From positions 65,150,727 through 65,214,726 of the forward strand of contig JAKGHH010000007.1 in the NCBI GenBank assembly GCA_022828595.1: a stretch of 64,000 nt of DNA, written 5' to 3'. The position numbers were made by a program, and so were the translations under genes. Below are positions 33,159-45,426 of the stretch, piece by piece; position 1 is the stretch's first letter; each line of letters opens with the position of its first letter. The notes under the pieces were generated by a model that was not told the DNA's origin, searched no databases, and saw only the letters and a program-made list of their open reading frames with translations. The DNA comes from Nelumbo lutea. Lineage: Eukaryota; Streptophyta; Magnoliopsida; Proteales; Nelumbonaceae.

Positions 33159-36100
33159 ATGAATTAGTGTGTTCCCAATTGGAATGTGGAGGGCGATCAT
33201 TTCCCTGTGGCAAACCAGAAAAAATCAATGGGGTTACTCTCTCTCTCTCTCTCTCCCACCCACCCCACACACCTGTATCTCACAAAATTGTATTTGTATC
33301 GACAAATTTTCTTTCATATCTCTCTGTTGCCAAAATGATAAGAGAAGGAAGGTTTTATTTTTTCTTGTTAAATTTGCTACTATGCGTTCTTCACTTAATC
33401 AGCCTTACTTTTCCAGGCCCGATAATGGACTAGCAGAGATTCTATGGCAAAATGGGCAGGTAGTTTTGCACAGCCAAACACGTAAGAAACCAGGTCTGGC
33501 ACCTAATGAATCGAGACAGCTTCAAAAATCTGATCAATCAACTTTCAAGGGTTGTGGGTCTTTTGGAAAGTCAAGCAATTTGATTCAAGATGATGAGACT
33601 GCCTCATGGATCCAATTCCCGTTTGAAGATTCTTTGGAAAAGGAGTTCTGCTCTGATTTCTTCTGTGAATTACCCAACTCTAACTCAAGTGATGCAGATG
33701 AGGAGACCAATCAATTTGAAGGAGACAAGCCAGTTAAATTTGGTGCTTCTGAGGAAAGCAATATTATTATTGGCACTACAGCTGTAAGATCAGAACAACC
33801 TGCTGTCAAAAAATCCAACAACCTAAATTTTGCTGAAACCCCAATTTGTCCTCCTAGATTGCAAATTCCTGCTTTGACCCAGAAACAATGCAACTTTGAA
33901 GGAGGTGGAAAAATCATAAACTTTTCCCTTTTCTCAAGAGCAAGCAATGCTGATTTAGGCTCATCAAACGAACCCATTGAACAAAAGGATCAGGCAATGT
34001 GATAAGTGAGGTTAGAGAGTCATCAGTTATGACAGTTGGGTCAAGCCACTGTGGCAGCAACCAAGTCTTGAATGAGGTTGATTTCAGTCGGGTTTCAAGC
34101 AACTGGGTTGGTGCAAATGATGTATTTCTAGGAAATGCCAAGGAGTGTGTTCATAATATGTTTCCTCAATGCAAAAGAACGCAGACAGGAACATTAGATG
34201 GGACTGTTACTTCTTCTGGTGGATCTGGGGGTAGTATCGGAAAAGCAGGCAAGGAATCCATGAGCACTTCCAGCCACAAGAGGAAGGGCAGAGATGCAGA
34301 TGAATCTGAGTGCCAAAGTGAGGTGGAAACTCTCCCTCTCTCTCTCTCCTCTCTCTCTCGATTATGTATTTATTTGTTCATTTCCTGTGTGTTAAGTTAT
34401 TTAGATTTACCTGCTTAAGTGTTATTTCTAAACCTGTAGGAGGCGGAATTTGAATCAGACAAAGCCACTAAGCCAGCTCAACGATCTGGATCTGCATGTA
34501 GGAGCCGTGCTGCTGAGGTCCATAATCTTTCAGAGAGGGTAGGTTCAAGACGATCATGGAATTTTATAGCCTGTTATGGACAATATTCTTAATGTAGCCC
34601 TTTCATAGTACAGAGGCGAAGGGATAGAATCAATGATAAGATGAGGGCATTGCAAGAGCTAATACCTTACTGTAACAAGGTAAATTACTTTGAGTTTGCA
34701 GTTGTCCGTGAGCATGATCAATTTTGCCTTCTTGCAAGAATCAGCGATTAATTAGTGAGCAGTGTTATCTGTTGCATCAATTGCTATACAGAGTTGATCC
34801 AATTTAAATTGTGTAGGGCTTGAAAAGATTTCTTTTATGCATTGAGTCTATCAATGAAGGCAGGAAAGTTGATGTTGCTAGTAGAATCAATTGCACACAA
34901 CAAAGAATTATGTGTTTTTCTTCACTGCTTTTCATGTGCATGAAAAGACGGGGAAAATGCGAAACTTCCATGTTCTAGGTTGTTCTTTGATCACATTTTA
35001 CCTGGGAAAGAAGAAACAGAAGAGAAAAAAAAAGGGTCTCTTTGTTATCTGTTGTGAATTTTTTTTATATGTTACAAACTAGTTTCCATAATACGTTCAA
35101 CAGTCTAAAACTAAAGTAGTAATAATTCCACAGTCAGACAAGGCATCCATGCTAGATGAGGTGATTGAGTACTTGAAGTCACTCCAGTTGCAGCTTCAGG
35201 TCAGAATTCAAACTTACGACATATTTAATCTTAAATGCTAATTTTTCACCATAGATGTTATCTTCTTTCACTGTTTACTAGATAATGTGGATGGGAAGTG
35301 GGATGGCACCAATGATGTTTCCCGGAATCCAAAATTACATATCACGGATGGGTATGGGAATGGCTCCACCTCCTTTGCCTTCTATTCACAGTGCAATGCA
35401 ATTACCAAGGGTCCCACTTGTTGATCAAGCTATACCTTCAGCTTCCACACCAAACCAATCAACAATGTGCCCAACACCATTGTTGAATCCTATTAATTTT
35501 CAAAATCAGATGCAAAATTCTAATTTTCCAGAACAGTATGCACATTATATGAGTTTCCAGCAAATGCAAACTGCTCAGGTTAGCCTATCTATATTTTACA
35601 TCAACTGAATGTTACTGTTTTTGCAGATTTCTTATTTGTGTAGGTTTTCCTGATTATCATCTTGACTGTGCCTTGCAGCCAATGAATATGTTTCCTTATG
35701 GCTTTCAAACAGTACAAAAGAACCATAAGATGGCATTTGACGGTTGCCCTCCCACTGACAGTACTCAAAGTGGAAAGTTGGGTATGCTTCTTTCCCTTAT
35801 TATAATTGCAAAAGCTTTTTTATATAACACATTATGCAACTGCTATACATTTTAGGGAATTTTCTTTTATTCTCTTTATTGGTCTTTATTATCCCAAGTT
35901 TCCATTTTCATGACAAAATCCCTTACTTCTGGACCCCCCCTCCACACAATACACACAAAACAAAGAGAGAGATAGAGAGAGAGAGAAAGAGAGAGAGTTA
36001 CAAAACCAAGTCTTTAAGTTGAAACAGTCACATGCTTTGGCTGAAATGTTATATCCAGTTTCATTGCTGCCTCATCAACCTCTATATTGTTATCTTCAAA

Positions 36101-36199
36101 TAAGTTCTCCATTTTCTGCTGTTTTGTTGTTTTGTTCAATTTGAGTCCCACTTGTAGATTTTATCATTGATGTCTTCTTCTAAAATATTGACAGGTTAG
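33159..36199 (+). CDS. PIF4-like: PIF4/PIF5-like phytochrome-interacting bHLH transcription factor, with two disabling lesions
   Basis: Nuclear light-signalling regulator that in its family binds G-box DNA and active phytochrome B. Coding exons: 33159-33232, 33417-34322, 34440-34538, 34614-34679, 35134-35199, 35282-35578, 35679-35780 and 36195-36199 (ends G-TAG); all introns are GT-AG. Exon 2 holds the phytochrome-B-binding motif ([10 protein letters not shown]) and [14 protein letters not shown]; the [12 protein letters not shown] block follows. The bHLH spans exons 3-5 ([51 protein letters not shown]), and exon 6 starts [14 protein letters not shown]. Lesions: codon 3 is TAG (33165-33167), and exon 2 changes frame by one base at the A-run 33983-33986. 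Everything else is intact, so this is either a young pseudogene or carries assembly errors. PIF4 and PIF5 cannot be told apart. Confidence 0.88.
33165..33167 (+). other. In-frame TAG at codon 3 of the PIF-like gene
   Basis: The sequence reads ATG AAT TAG TGT GTT CCC AAT TGG. The residues after the stop ([10 protein letters not shown]) match the conserved PIF N-terminus, so the ATG is the right one and the stop is a true interruption, probably CAG to TAG. The next in-frame ATG is 33228, two codons before [10 protein letters not shown]. Confidence 0.85.
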
Positions 36200-37069
36200 A
36201 TTGCAACTGTTTGTGCTTATTTGACATTAATCCGCTTTGAAAATCCAATGAACTCTTTGCAAGACCAAGAAGTCATGGTTCTTCAAGTGGCATGATACCT
36301 AACTGCCTTCGTAATCTATTTTACAAGACATGATAAATCTTCTGCATGTATATATCAATTGACTGGCAGACAGAAGCCTTGGAATATTTCAATTAGGCTT
36401 CTAATAAGAGCAGTAACTCCAACCGAATTTACTGGCTCTGGAAAGATGATCAAAATGTTATTTTTTCTTCAGGTAATTTCCTTTTTCAGGTGGGAAAATG
36501 TAACAGATTTAACATTGTTTCATAAAATATCTCCTCTCAATTTTTGTTGTATCATATAATTTTCTTGGCCCATTGTTGCCAATGAAGAGGAGCGGCTTTG
36601 TAGCTATAGTCCCCGATTGTCATAACATACAAAGTCTATCGATCTATGTACAATGTACGGTCCTGCCAGTACTCTTTGAGGTCCATGCTTTCTTTTCCTT
36701 TTGTATACATTATTGGTGATGGTTGGAGAAAGTGGAGCTGCCAAATTGGATAAGTATAAATGAATTTTCCATCTGTGGTCCATCATTATATAGTATTGCC
36801 TTTCCTCCATATACTGTAGTATGAATATATCATTTGTTGACTAGCCTGGTCTACCAGTAATGATTAGATTTTTAGATCAAAGTAAACGGAAAAAGAAATA
36901 CTTCTGATCTCTCCCTCCTAACAATCAATCTTATCTTTATTTTTTGTTAGAAATTACAGTCAATCTTAAGATGCCTTTATCAGTCATATATCTATACAAA
37001 TGGTTATTTACTGAAAGCCTGTAGAGATTGTTATTTTTCCATCACTTTACTTATTTCTAATAATTATAC
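36200..37069 (+). other. Probable 3' UTR and downstream flank of the PIF-like gene
   Basis: No coding signal. AT-rich sequence without recognised repeat. The transcript end cannot be placed; no single polyadenylation signal stands out. Confidence 0.4.
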
Positions 37070-37072
37070 TAA

Positions 37073-37349
37073 GGTCCTGTCTGTTCATGGGAATAGGGGT
37101 CTGGAACCGGAATCAGAATGGTCCATTCCAATTTCAACTGTTTGGTTGGGTGGAATCAGAATCCCATTCCATTCCTGGTGGAATGCCATTCCCCAATTTG
37201 AGGGAATGGCCATTCCCTCCCCTTGGGAATAAAATCCTATTTGGATATTCCAGTTGATTTCAATTCTCGTTCCGATTTCTGTCTGAACCAAACAGATCAT
37301 GGGAATAGACCATTTCGATTCCGATTCTGACTGCGAACCAAATAGACCC
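37073..37349. mobile_element. Tourist-like (PIF/Harbinger) MITE, 277 bp
   Basis: Flanked by TAA (37070-37072 and 37350-37352), the target duplication of this superfamily. The ends are imperfect inverted repeats: GGTCCTGTCTGTTC on the left and GGGTCTATTTGGTTC (minus strand) on the right. The interior is rich in GGAAT/ATTCC, typical of such elements. No coding capacity. Confidence 0.75.
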
Positions 37350-37990
37350 TAATAATATTTTCTGTATAGGCTGTTTTTGGTTTGTATAAGTTCCACTACC
37401 CTTCCCTTCGTTTTCCTTAAAACCAAACACAGCCTTAGTGATGCTTGGATTATCTTTAAGCCACCTTGCCAATTTCTTGATTTGCTGCTGCCATTTTACC
37501 CCTAAAGCATGTTAAATTGTATGGGAGGGACCTCAGAAGTAGACAGGGCTCGTGGGGACTCATTATTGCTGTGATTTTGACTTTAACTCATCCACGGATA
37601 TTGATCAACTGGGGAGTGAACATGGACATGCTTTGCATTGCTAACATAGTTATGAAAGAAGTTTCTCAGGATTTCGTTTTTATTTGGTTTTGCCATTTTC
37701 AGCCCATATTCAATGAATCTAATCGCCTTAGTACAGAATTTTGCCAGCAACGTCTTTAAGAACTGTTGAACATTCAAGGCTTTGATTACCCCAGAAGAAA
37801 AAGCAAGGAAGGCTGTTTTTCTTCTTTTTGCTTAATATTTAATTTATATTGTTTGAAAAGAAGTTGTGTAGCTATTTCATTTTATTCCCTCCACAACCAA
37901 CAAAGATCTTTCACAGTTTCACCATTTTTAAAATCGATCATGATGATTTTGAAGAGGCTATCATGTCTTGTGTGCCATCTTTCCAACTAG

Positions 37991-38514
37991 TAGGGGTGCA
38001 AATGGATATGATCTGATGATCCTATTTGGTCGAATTCGGATTACTCCGATTCGGATTTTTGATCGGATCGGATAATATGATCCATTTAGAAATCGGGTCA
38101 GATTCAGATCACTCCTATCCAATCTGATATATTATATATTTATAAATATAAATAATAAATATATATATTATTTATTTATTTATAAATATATTTTTTTATA
38201 TTATATTTTTATAAATTTATTATATTGTTTATTTTTTTATAAAAAACATGTACATATATAATGAAAATAATTAAAAAATACATGTATTTTTTTATTTAAT
38301 TGAAATTAGTAAATTTTATTTTTTCTTTTAATAATTTATTAATTTTTAAAGAAAATAAGTCAGATTGGATCAGATCTGAAGATCCGACTTACCGATAGGA
38401 TTCAAATTCAAGTCGAGTCTTATTAGATTCGGTCTGATCTTTTTACATGGACAATGCCAGATGGGCTTCGAATATACCTTGATTGAAATCTGATCCGATC
38501 CGTTTACATCCCTA
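37991..38514. mobile_element. hAT-type MITE, 524 bp, with 8-bp target duplication
   Basis: Ends: TAGGGGTGCAAATGGATATG (left) and TAGGGATGTAAACGGATCGG (right, minus strand), an imperfect inverted repeat continuing into GATC-rich subterminal sequence. Flanks CCAACTAG (37983-37990) and CCAACCAG (38515-38522) form an 8-bp duplication with one mismatch, the hAT signature. The middle is almost pure A/T. Confidence 0.88.
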
Positions 38515-38522
38515 CCAACCAG

Positions 38523-39235
38523 CGAGGAGAAAAAGAACCAGCTATCTTCAACTTAACCCAATGTAGATCATGAAGGAAATCTCTATTTTTGCTTTTGAAT
38601 TTTGAGTTAAATCCCACGACATATTTGGCATTTCCCATCTAAAGATTCCTTTCCCTTTTCACCTTAGATATAAAAGAAATGACACATCGATGATCTCTCT
38701 TTCTCCCATCTCTTTCTTGAAACTAAAGTTCTGGCTCAAACATGTTGCGTCTTTGAATCTGAACTTTTGGGTCCCGGCAACTTGTGACATCTACAAACAA
38801 ATGAAAGAGAGCCAATTGGTTGGTCAACGAGCAGGACAGAGATGAGTCCACAGTAAGAATATCAACAGATAACATTCTTAATAAGAGCCATATATTCATA
38901 ATTTGATACATGGTGGTCCTATGGCGCTCTCTCTCTCTCTCTCCTTGCCATCTTTTCCTCGTTGGAAACTATAAAGAGATAGATGTCACATGTCGGCCCA
39001 ATCTTATTATGTAAACTTTTCATGAACAAATATTTTCCAACCCAAAAGTTGGATTCCACTAATATTTCATGGGGCTTTGTTATCTTTTTCATATCGAGTT
39101 CTTTACACCAAATAAATAAACAAAGAGGTAGAGAGGTTCGTTTCGGGAATTAGTACGCAGATCTCAATGATCGATGTTGTGTTTCGCCCCTAATCAATGG
39201 AGTCCAGAATAGTTAAGCAACTGCAACGCGGCGAT
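38523..39235. other. Stretch without a recognisable gene
   Basis: AT-rich, with a CT microsatellite at about 38927-38943. Nothing coding is seen. Confidence 0.5.
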
Positions 39236-39440
39236 TTTTTTTTTTTGGAAGAAGCCCGTTGGCAGAATTCCATTAGTTCGATGAAGAGTCCATCTCAACA
39301 GTTTTACATAAAAAAAATCTGGAATAATAGACCAAGTAAAAAGTCTACACAGAAATAAATTCCATCTAGCAACTAAATGAGCAGCAACATTTGCCGTCTA
39401 TCGCACACAATTCACCGATCAAGCAAGAATGATGGTTAGA
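39236..39440 (-). mobile_element. 5'-truncated LINE 3' end with poly-A tail
   Basis: On the minus strand the segment encodes an ANVAAHLVARWNLF-like block, as in the C-terminal RNase H region of plant L1-like LINEs. It then reaches a run of about 12 A (T-run 39236-39247 on the plus strand). A short 3' piece with an A tail is the usual product of incomplete LINE insertion. Target duplications were not identified. Confidence 0.6.
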
Positions 39441-39599
39441 TAAAAGGCTCTTGCAGGCAAGAAGCTTCTTCACGATTTATGGACCCAATAAGCTTCCTCA
39501 CGATTAAAGATATTATTTAATTAATTGTTTTTTGGAGAACATTCTCCAAATTTTGTGAGGATAATGTTATTATTGCCTTCGGTCAATTTATTTTGAACT

Positions 39600-41462
39600 T
39601 CTTCAAGTCTACGGAGGATAAGAACAACAGATTTTTTCACACATCACAAATGATGATGATAATGGGGAAAAATTGAAGATCCCTCTGAGATCTCAAACTA
39701 CTTCAGTAACAAGTTTGAATTCCAGTCTAAAGGAACTAGTGACATTGATGATTTCATTAGTGGAATTGAGCACAACATCACAAATGACTAAAATACAGCT
39801 ATAAGCAAGGTCATGCACTAATGAAGAAATATTGGAGGCTCTTCAATCTTTCAAGGACCTCAAAGCTTGGGGCCTGATGGACTTAATGCTTTATTTTTTG
39901 GCATATCATAAAAGATTTTATTTGTAAAGTAATGAAAGCTTTCTTTCATTCTGGGAATTTGTGACCAATTCTAAATAAAATTTCATTGTTTTCATCCCAA
40001 AAAAGAAAAAACCTGAAACTGTTAACAAACTATAGACTAATAAGCCTATTGATGTTGTATATATAAAATTATCTCCAAAATTCTGGTCAATAGTGTCAAA
40101 CCCATTTTGGACAATATAATTTCCTCTTTCTAGAGCGCTTTTGTACCAAACAGGTAGATAAATGATAACACCCTTATAGTTCATGAAATGATTCACTCAA
40201 TGAAAAAGAAAAGGGGAAGCTCTGGTATGTTGGCATGCAAGATTGACATGAAGAAATCCTATGATAGTTTGGAGTGGGACTTCATTGAGAAAGTCCTTAG
40301 GAAATTCAGCTTTCATAAGAAATGGATTAGGTGGGTAATGGAGTATATTAAATCTATTTCTTACTAAATTTTGATCAGTGGTATACCCACTAGGGAATTC
40401 ACTCCCTTAAGAGGTATTAGACAGGATTATCCTCTCTCTCCATACATTTTTGTATCATGTGCTGTGCTAAAGCACTAGCCAAAGATTTGAAAATGAAGCT
40501 TTCGAGAAGGGCAACTCTATTGGGTGCAAAGCTTCAACGAATGCCTTAAGACTCCCATCCTTCAATTTGTTGATGATTGCCTCATCTTTCTTGAAACAAC
40601 TATCCTGGGTTGTTTAAAAATCAAGAAAATCATTTCTAGCTTTGCAAGATCTTCAGTGCAATGCCAAAACTTTGCTAAGTCCATTGTTCATTTCTCAAAA
40701 AGTATCGCCAGAAGACTCCAAAAATTCAGGCTAGAATGTTGAATATACTCATTTAGGACAAATCAAATACTTACTTAGGGGCCCTTGTCATAAATGAGAG
40801 AGTTACAAAGAAAACTTTTAGGGACTTAAAGGAAAATTTTCTACGAAATTGGCAAGGTGGAAGAAAAATATCCTCTCTTTGGCTGGGATATTAATTCTTA
40901 TAAATGCGGTTACAAATATGATGCCCAAATTTCTAATGAGATCATTCAAGCTCCCAAGTACGTAATTGAGGATATAGAAAAATTGTATAGAAACTTTTTG
41001 TGGTCTAATTCAAGTGATAAAAAGTTGGTTCGCTTAATCAAATGGTTTGTACCCCCAAAATGCGGGGTGGCTTTGGGTTGAAAAAATCTAAATTGGATTA
41101 ATGAAGAAAATCTAACTAAATTAGGGCTGGAAGATTTTAAATAAGGAAAAATAATCTATGGGTAAAGTGGTTAAATGCAAGTACCTTGATAAAGAAATTT
41201 TTTGGAGTGCAAAATAGAAGAAAAAAGGCATTTCATGGGCTTGAAGGGATATCCTAAATGCTAGGAACCTAATTGAAAAGGGCATAGGATGGGAAATTAG
41301 AAATAGTAAGACAATAAATTTTTGGAAAGATTGATGGATGGCTGAAAATCCTATACATAACTGAAATGGTGCCTGAAGTTAGGATTAAAGATAAGAATCT
41401 CAAGGTTAGTGATGTTTTGGACCAAGGAAGGAGAATTTGGAATCAAAATAAAGTGAGAAATC
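39600..41462 (+). pseudogene. L1-like LINE reverse transcriptase (first part), decayed
   Basis: Readable blocks in order are: KAWGPDGLNALFF (about 39868), a PIPKKK-like block, the SAFVPNRQINDNTLIVHE block (40137-40190), CKIDMKKSYDSLEWDFIEKV (40243-40300), the LRGIRQ-PLSPYIF block (40410-40450), and the catalytic FVDD box in LQFVDDCLIFLE (40558-40596). The thumb and linker region follow up to WNQNKVRNL at 41455. Many stops and frameshifts occur. The LINE is cut at 41462 by a Copia insertion and resumes at 47322. The endonuclease domain upstream was not recognised. Confidence 0.85.
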
Positions 41463-42497
41463 TGAAAGGGATGGGATATCCATCACATGGACGCCCAAGT
41501 CTTGCGGAATGGATAGGGCGAATTTCAAAACATTTCTCCCATCTTTGCAAGGAATCGAATTCCCTATATTTAGAAAAATATGTTTTTCAACGATCAATCT
41601 TGAATCAAGAACCAAACCAGATCTGAACCAAAAGGAGTAGGAGGGAGGATGTATTTAATACGGAGAAACAATATCTCCCAATGGAGGTGTTCACGCCCAA
41701 GGAAGGATCCAAAATCTGCTCCCACTGAAAATGGCGCAGTGCGGGATGAAGTAGAATCGGCAATGTTCTTCCAAAAGAACTTGACCCTTTGCAAGAATCA
41801 ACTAGATGGCTTGTGAATACAGCTCCAACCATTCTTTTCCCAAAAGATTGGAATCAAGATCAGATCTTGATTTCTCCCAAGAACTGGAGATCGAATTGAA
41901 AGTGATGGCCGCGGCAAGAGAGAATTCGCAGGGTACAGAAATCTCTCTTCTTGTGATTTTCAGCTCTGAAGAGAATTGAACATCAACCACTAACTGTTGC
42001 CGCTCCTTTTTCTTTTATAATCTTAAAGGGATCAGCTCCTAATCCCATTAAGAGTTGCTGATCCAAATTATATTTGGATTAGAAGTTCCTTTAAGTGATA
42101 AGGGATAACCCTTATCTTATCTACAGATCATATCAACCATCTCCAAAACTAATTAGGAAGCTTCCAGATCTAAATCTTATTTAAGTCTTGGACTCTCTAA
42201 GTGGATAGGGTCTAGGCTCAATCTTATCAGTTGATCCATCTCAAAATTTGTCCCTTTTAATTGACTAATCAAATCAGCCTAGTTCGAAAGGGTTTAAGGC
42301 CCATTTAAGGTTATGTACTCAGCCTCCCAAACTGCTGCCCAGTTGGGCTTCCTTGTTGGCGTAGGACCCAAATATTGATCTACACATCAGCCACATGGGT
42401 TCAGCCTAGCCTTTGTTATAAGGCCTGGCTGAATACACTGTTAAGGACAGTGCACCCCCGAAACCCATCTTATGGGCTCTATGGGCCCAAAACTTAC

Positions 42498-42829
42498 CCT
42501 ATGCGATGAATTTATTGTTTCTTTTAATAGTAATCGTATTACTAAAAAAGACGGAATATCCATCCGCACACAGTTTTGGGATAGAAATCAAATTTCTTCT
42601 TAGATTTTGCACAAAAAGACAATCTTTAAGTACAATATTTCCTTCTCCAAATTTTAATTCTACGGTGCCTATTGCCGTAGCTGCAATGCTTGCAGAAGTC
42701 CCCAAGTAGAGCATCACTTCTCCATCATTCAGCCTTCTGCTTACCTTGAACCCCTACAGTGAGTTACACGCATGAGTTGAAGCCTAGGAGTCAATACACC
42801 AGGACGCAGAAGCCACCAATAAATTAGTT
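42498..42829 (-). pseudogene. Copia protease fragment (minus-strand copy)
   Basis: Contains the DSGAS active site, interrupted by a TAG between DS and AS (about 42796), and the downstream block with YLGTSASIAATAIGTVELKF and CLFVQNLRRNLISIPKLC. It ends at the junction with the LTR at about 42497. Confidence 0.83.
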
Positions 42830-43640
42830 TCTATGACACAAAATTCGAATTACCTTTCTTGGATTCCAGGTATTGAGGACAGTTCCTCTTCTAGTGGCCG
42901 GTTTGTTTGCAGAAGTGACATGCATCTGCTGTCATGTCCTTCTTCTGCTTTTTGGGCTTGGTAGTCTTCTTCTGAGGCTTCTTTGCCTTCCTCTTTTTCT
43001 TGCCCGTTTTGTTAGCTTCAACAAGCATCACCACGGGCTCATCCTTCTTAAGTAAGTCCTCGGCCCTTTCCAACATATTGCTCAGCTCTTGGACGCTGAC
43101 ATTCAGCTTGTTCATATTGTAATTTAATATGAACCCATTGAAGGAAGAGGGAAAGGAGTTCAAAATGGCATCTACTTGAGTGCCAAGATCTAGCCCGGAT
43201 CCAAGGGCTTCTAGCTCGTTAATGTATCCCATTATCCGAAGACAATGGTCGTGAACTTTCTGCCCCTTGGACATCTGAGCGGCCATGAACATTTTCAAGA
43301 CCTTCTGCCGAGTAGAATGGTTCTGCTCTTCGTACATTGTTTTCAGATTGTCCAATTTGTCCTTAGCGAGTTCGATCTGATCAAACTGCCTCTGTATTGA
43401 GTTCTCCAAAGAAGCAACGACATAACAGCGGGCTAGGGAGTTTTTATCCTCCCAATCTTGGAATTCTCTCCTACAGGCTTCAGAAGCCCTATCACCCTAA
43501 CGTTCCGGGGTAGGAGGCTTGACTACCTTGTCCAATTTTTTAGATGTTAAAACCAGCATTAGGTTACGATACCAGTCGGCATAGTTTGGGTCCTTAAGCT
43601 TGTTGTCGTCAAGAAACTTTGCAAATTGTCCGTTTGCCAT
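42830..43640 (-). pseudogene. Copia gag (minus-strand copy), broken
   Basis: The start is the ATG complementary to 43638-43640 (MANGQFAKFLDD). A TAG interrupts near 43500. The open part 43409-42891 carries the core with QRQFDQIELAKDKLDNLKT and MSKGQKVHDHCLR. The zinc knuckle (CHFCKQTGH-KRNC, about 42930-42890) has a TAG in place of its tryptophan. Confidence 0.87.
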
Positions 43641-45426
43641 TTTCTGATAAAACAACAAATATCAGTCCACAACCTTACTTGATTCATGTTCAAATCACAG
43701 ATATAGATTTTAATCTATGTTCCTTTCCCATTTGTTCATCTCTGAGTTTTCCCTCCTGCTCAGGGACGGAGACAGCGACTTGTCTCTAGAAATGTGGGAA
43801 ATCACATAGGTTGCATGGAGCCAACTGTTTCAGCTGCATAACCCCACCACCTTTCTCTGAAGTATCATATCCACTCATCATATGAGTTTTCCCTTTGGCC
43901 TCTGTTAGACAAGGTTCAGAGTCATTTTCAGGTTAACCTTTCTGTCCAGTGAGTGCTCACCCATCATATTCGTGAACGCCAAGGTACCGTGAGAGTGTTC
44001 CCATTTTTTGGTGAAGCCCCTCCCACATCGGTCTATGATGCCCCTATCATCTTATGAAAAACTTAGACAAGCCCAACAACAAATGGATAGCTCATTTTCT
44101 GGTGCATTTCCTCATTACTGAAGAACCCATCCTCATGCTAATGATGGAATGCCTTTAGAGAGTTCACACATGAATCTCCCTATCACGTGCACTCATATTT
44201 ACTGGAGGGAACAAGAATTACGCCTTAGTTTATTTTAGGTCAAACCAAAGTGGCTCCCACTGACTTTCATAAAGCCAGATTTTGGTGGGCCTAAATCGGC
44301 TAGGGTTCCGCACGTAACCTCTTCAGGAGGTGTGCGGCCCACCATTGAGGGAGGTCATCCAAAGACCAAGAGGGACACCCTGGCAATGATGTGCATTCAG
44401 CCATGGTGTGCGCAAGAGCCACTATCAAATTTGCATGGGCCAAGCACTTATGGCCCATGAATGTAGCACATCACACATCCATACATCACATGCAGGTAGG
44501 AATTGATCCAATCAATTAATTATCTGTAAAAGCCCATTTGAAGCCCATTTTAGTCCATAATATTAACAATTAATATCATCTAGGTATATGGGCTGAATTA
44601 GGGTTACCCAGTTCGGCCCATATAGCTTGTTCTTTCGAAGTGGGCTTTTGGCAGTTTTAACAATTTAAAACTAGGCCTTACAGGTTGGGCCGAATTAAAT
44701 ATCCAATTAATTATCAATCCTTAGGCCCATAAAACAAAAATTAGGGCTGATATACAGCCTTAATCGAACCCTAGATTCGGTCCAAACAATTTGAACCAAT
44801 CTTGGTTCGAATGGGTCTAGGGTTTGATCTTTAATTAAATCTTTAATTCAAGAAAATAATTTGAAATTAAAGAACTGATGAAACAAAACAAGAATCAGTC
44901 AATCCAGGGCTATTCATACAATCCATCATGCAAAACAGAGGTTAGGTCACAGAATGCAGTTTCACAAACTGCAAATCACAGGTAGCGAATGTCCCATCTA
45001 CGAAATCTCCTTCCTTGCGCTGCCATCTTCGATCTAAAAATAAAATAAAAATAGAAAACCTAATTTCTATTATAATTACATCAGATCGAATACCTAATAC
45101 ATTGAGTCTAAAATAAAAAAATTATTTACAGACCAAATGTAATGAAAAAATCAAGAAACCGCAAATCTTCCAGGTTCCCTACACAAACCAAGAACTCGAT
45201 CTCCTCTTGTATGAATAGCCCATAAATCATGAAAATCATCAAGAACTATTCTAAACAATAATCAGAATTATATAAAATTAATTTTAAATTATTTGCCCAT
45301 TAATTTTGGGAACGAAATTCCCGAAACCCATATCTGCGCAAATCGGGTAGAACACCTTCTGCCCATTTGCACAGGTTCAGATCTGAAGTAAATTGGTTCA
45401 AGATTTGAACATGGCTTTGATACCAC

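Noticed and set aside
33237..33260. CT repeat as a regulatory GAGA-type element
   Set aside because: It lies just inside an intron near the donor and is an ordinary microsatellite; nothing specific supports regulation.
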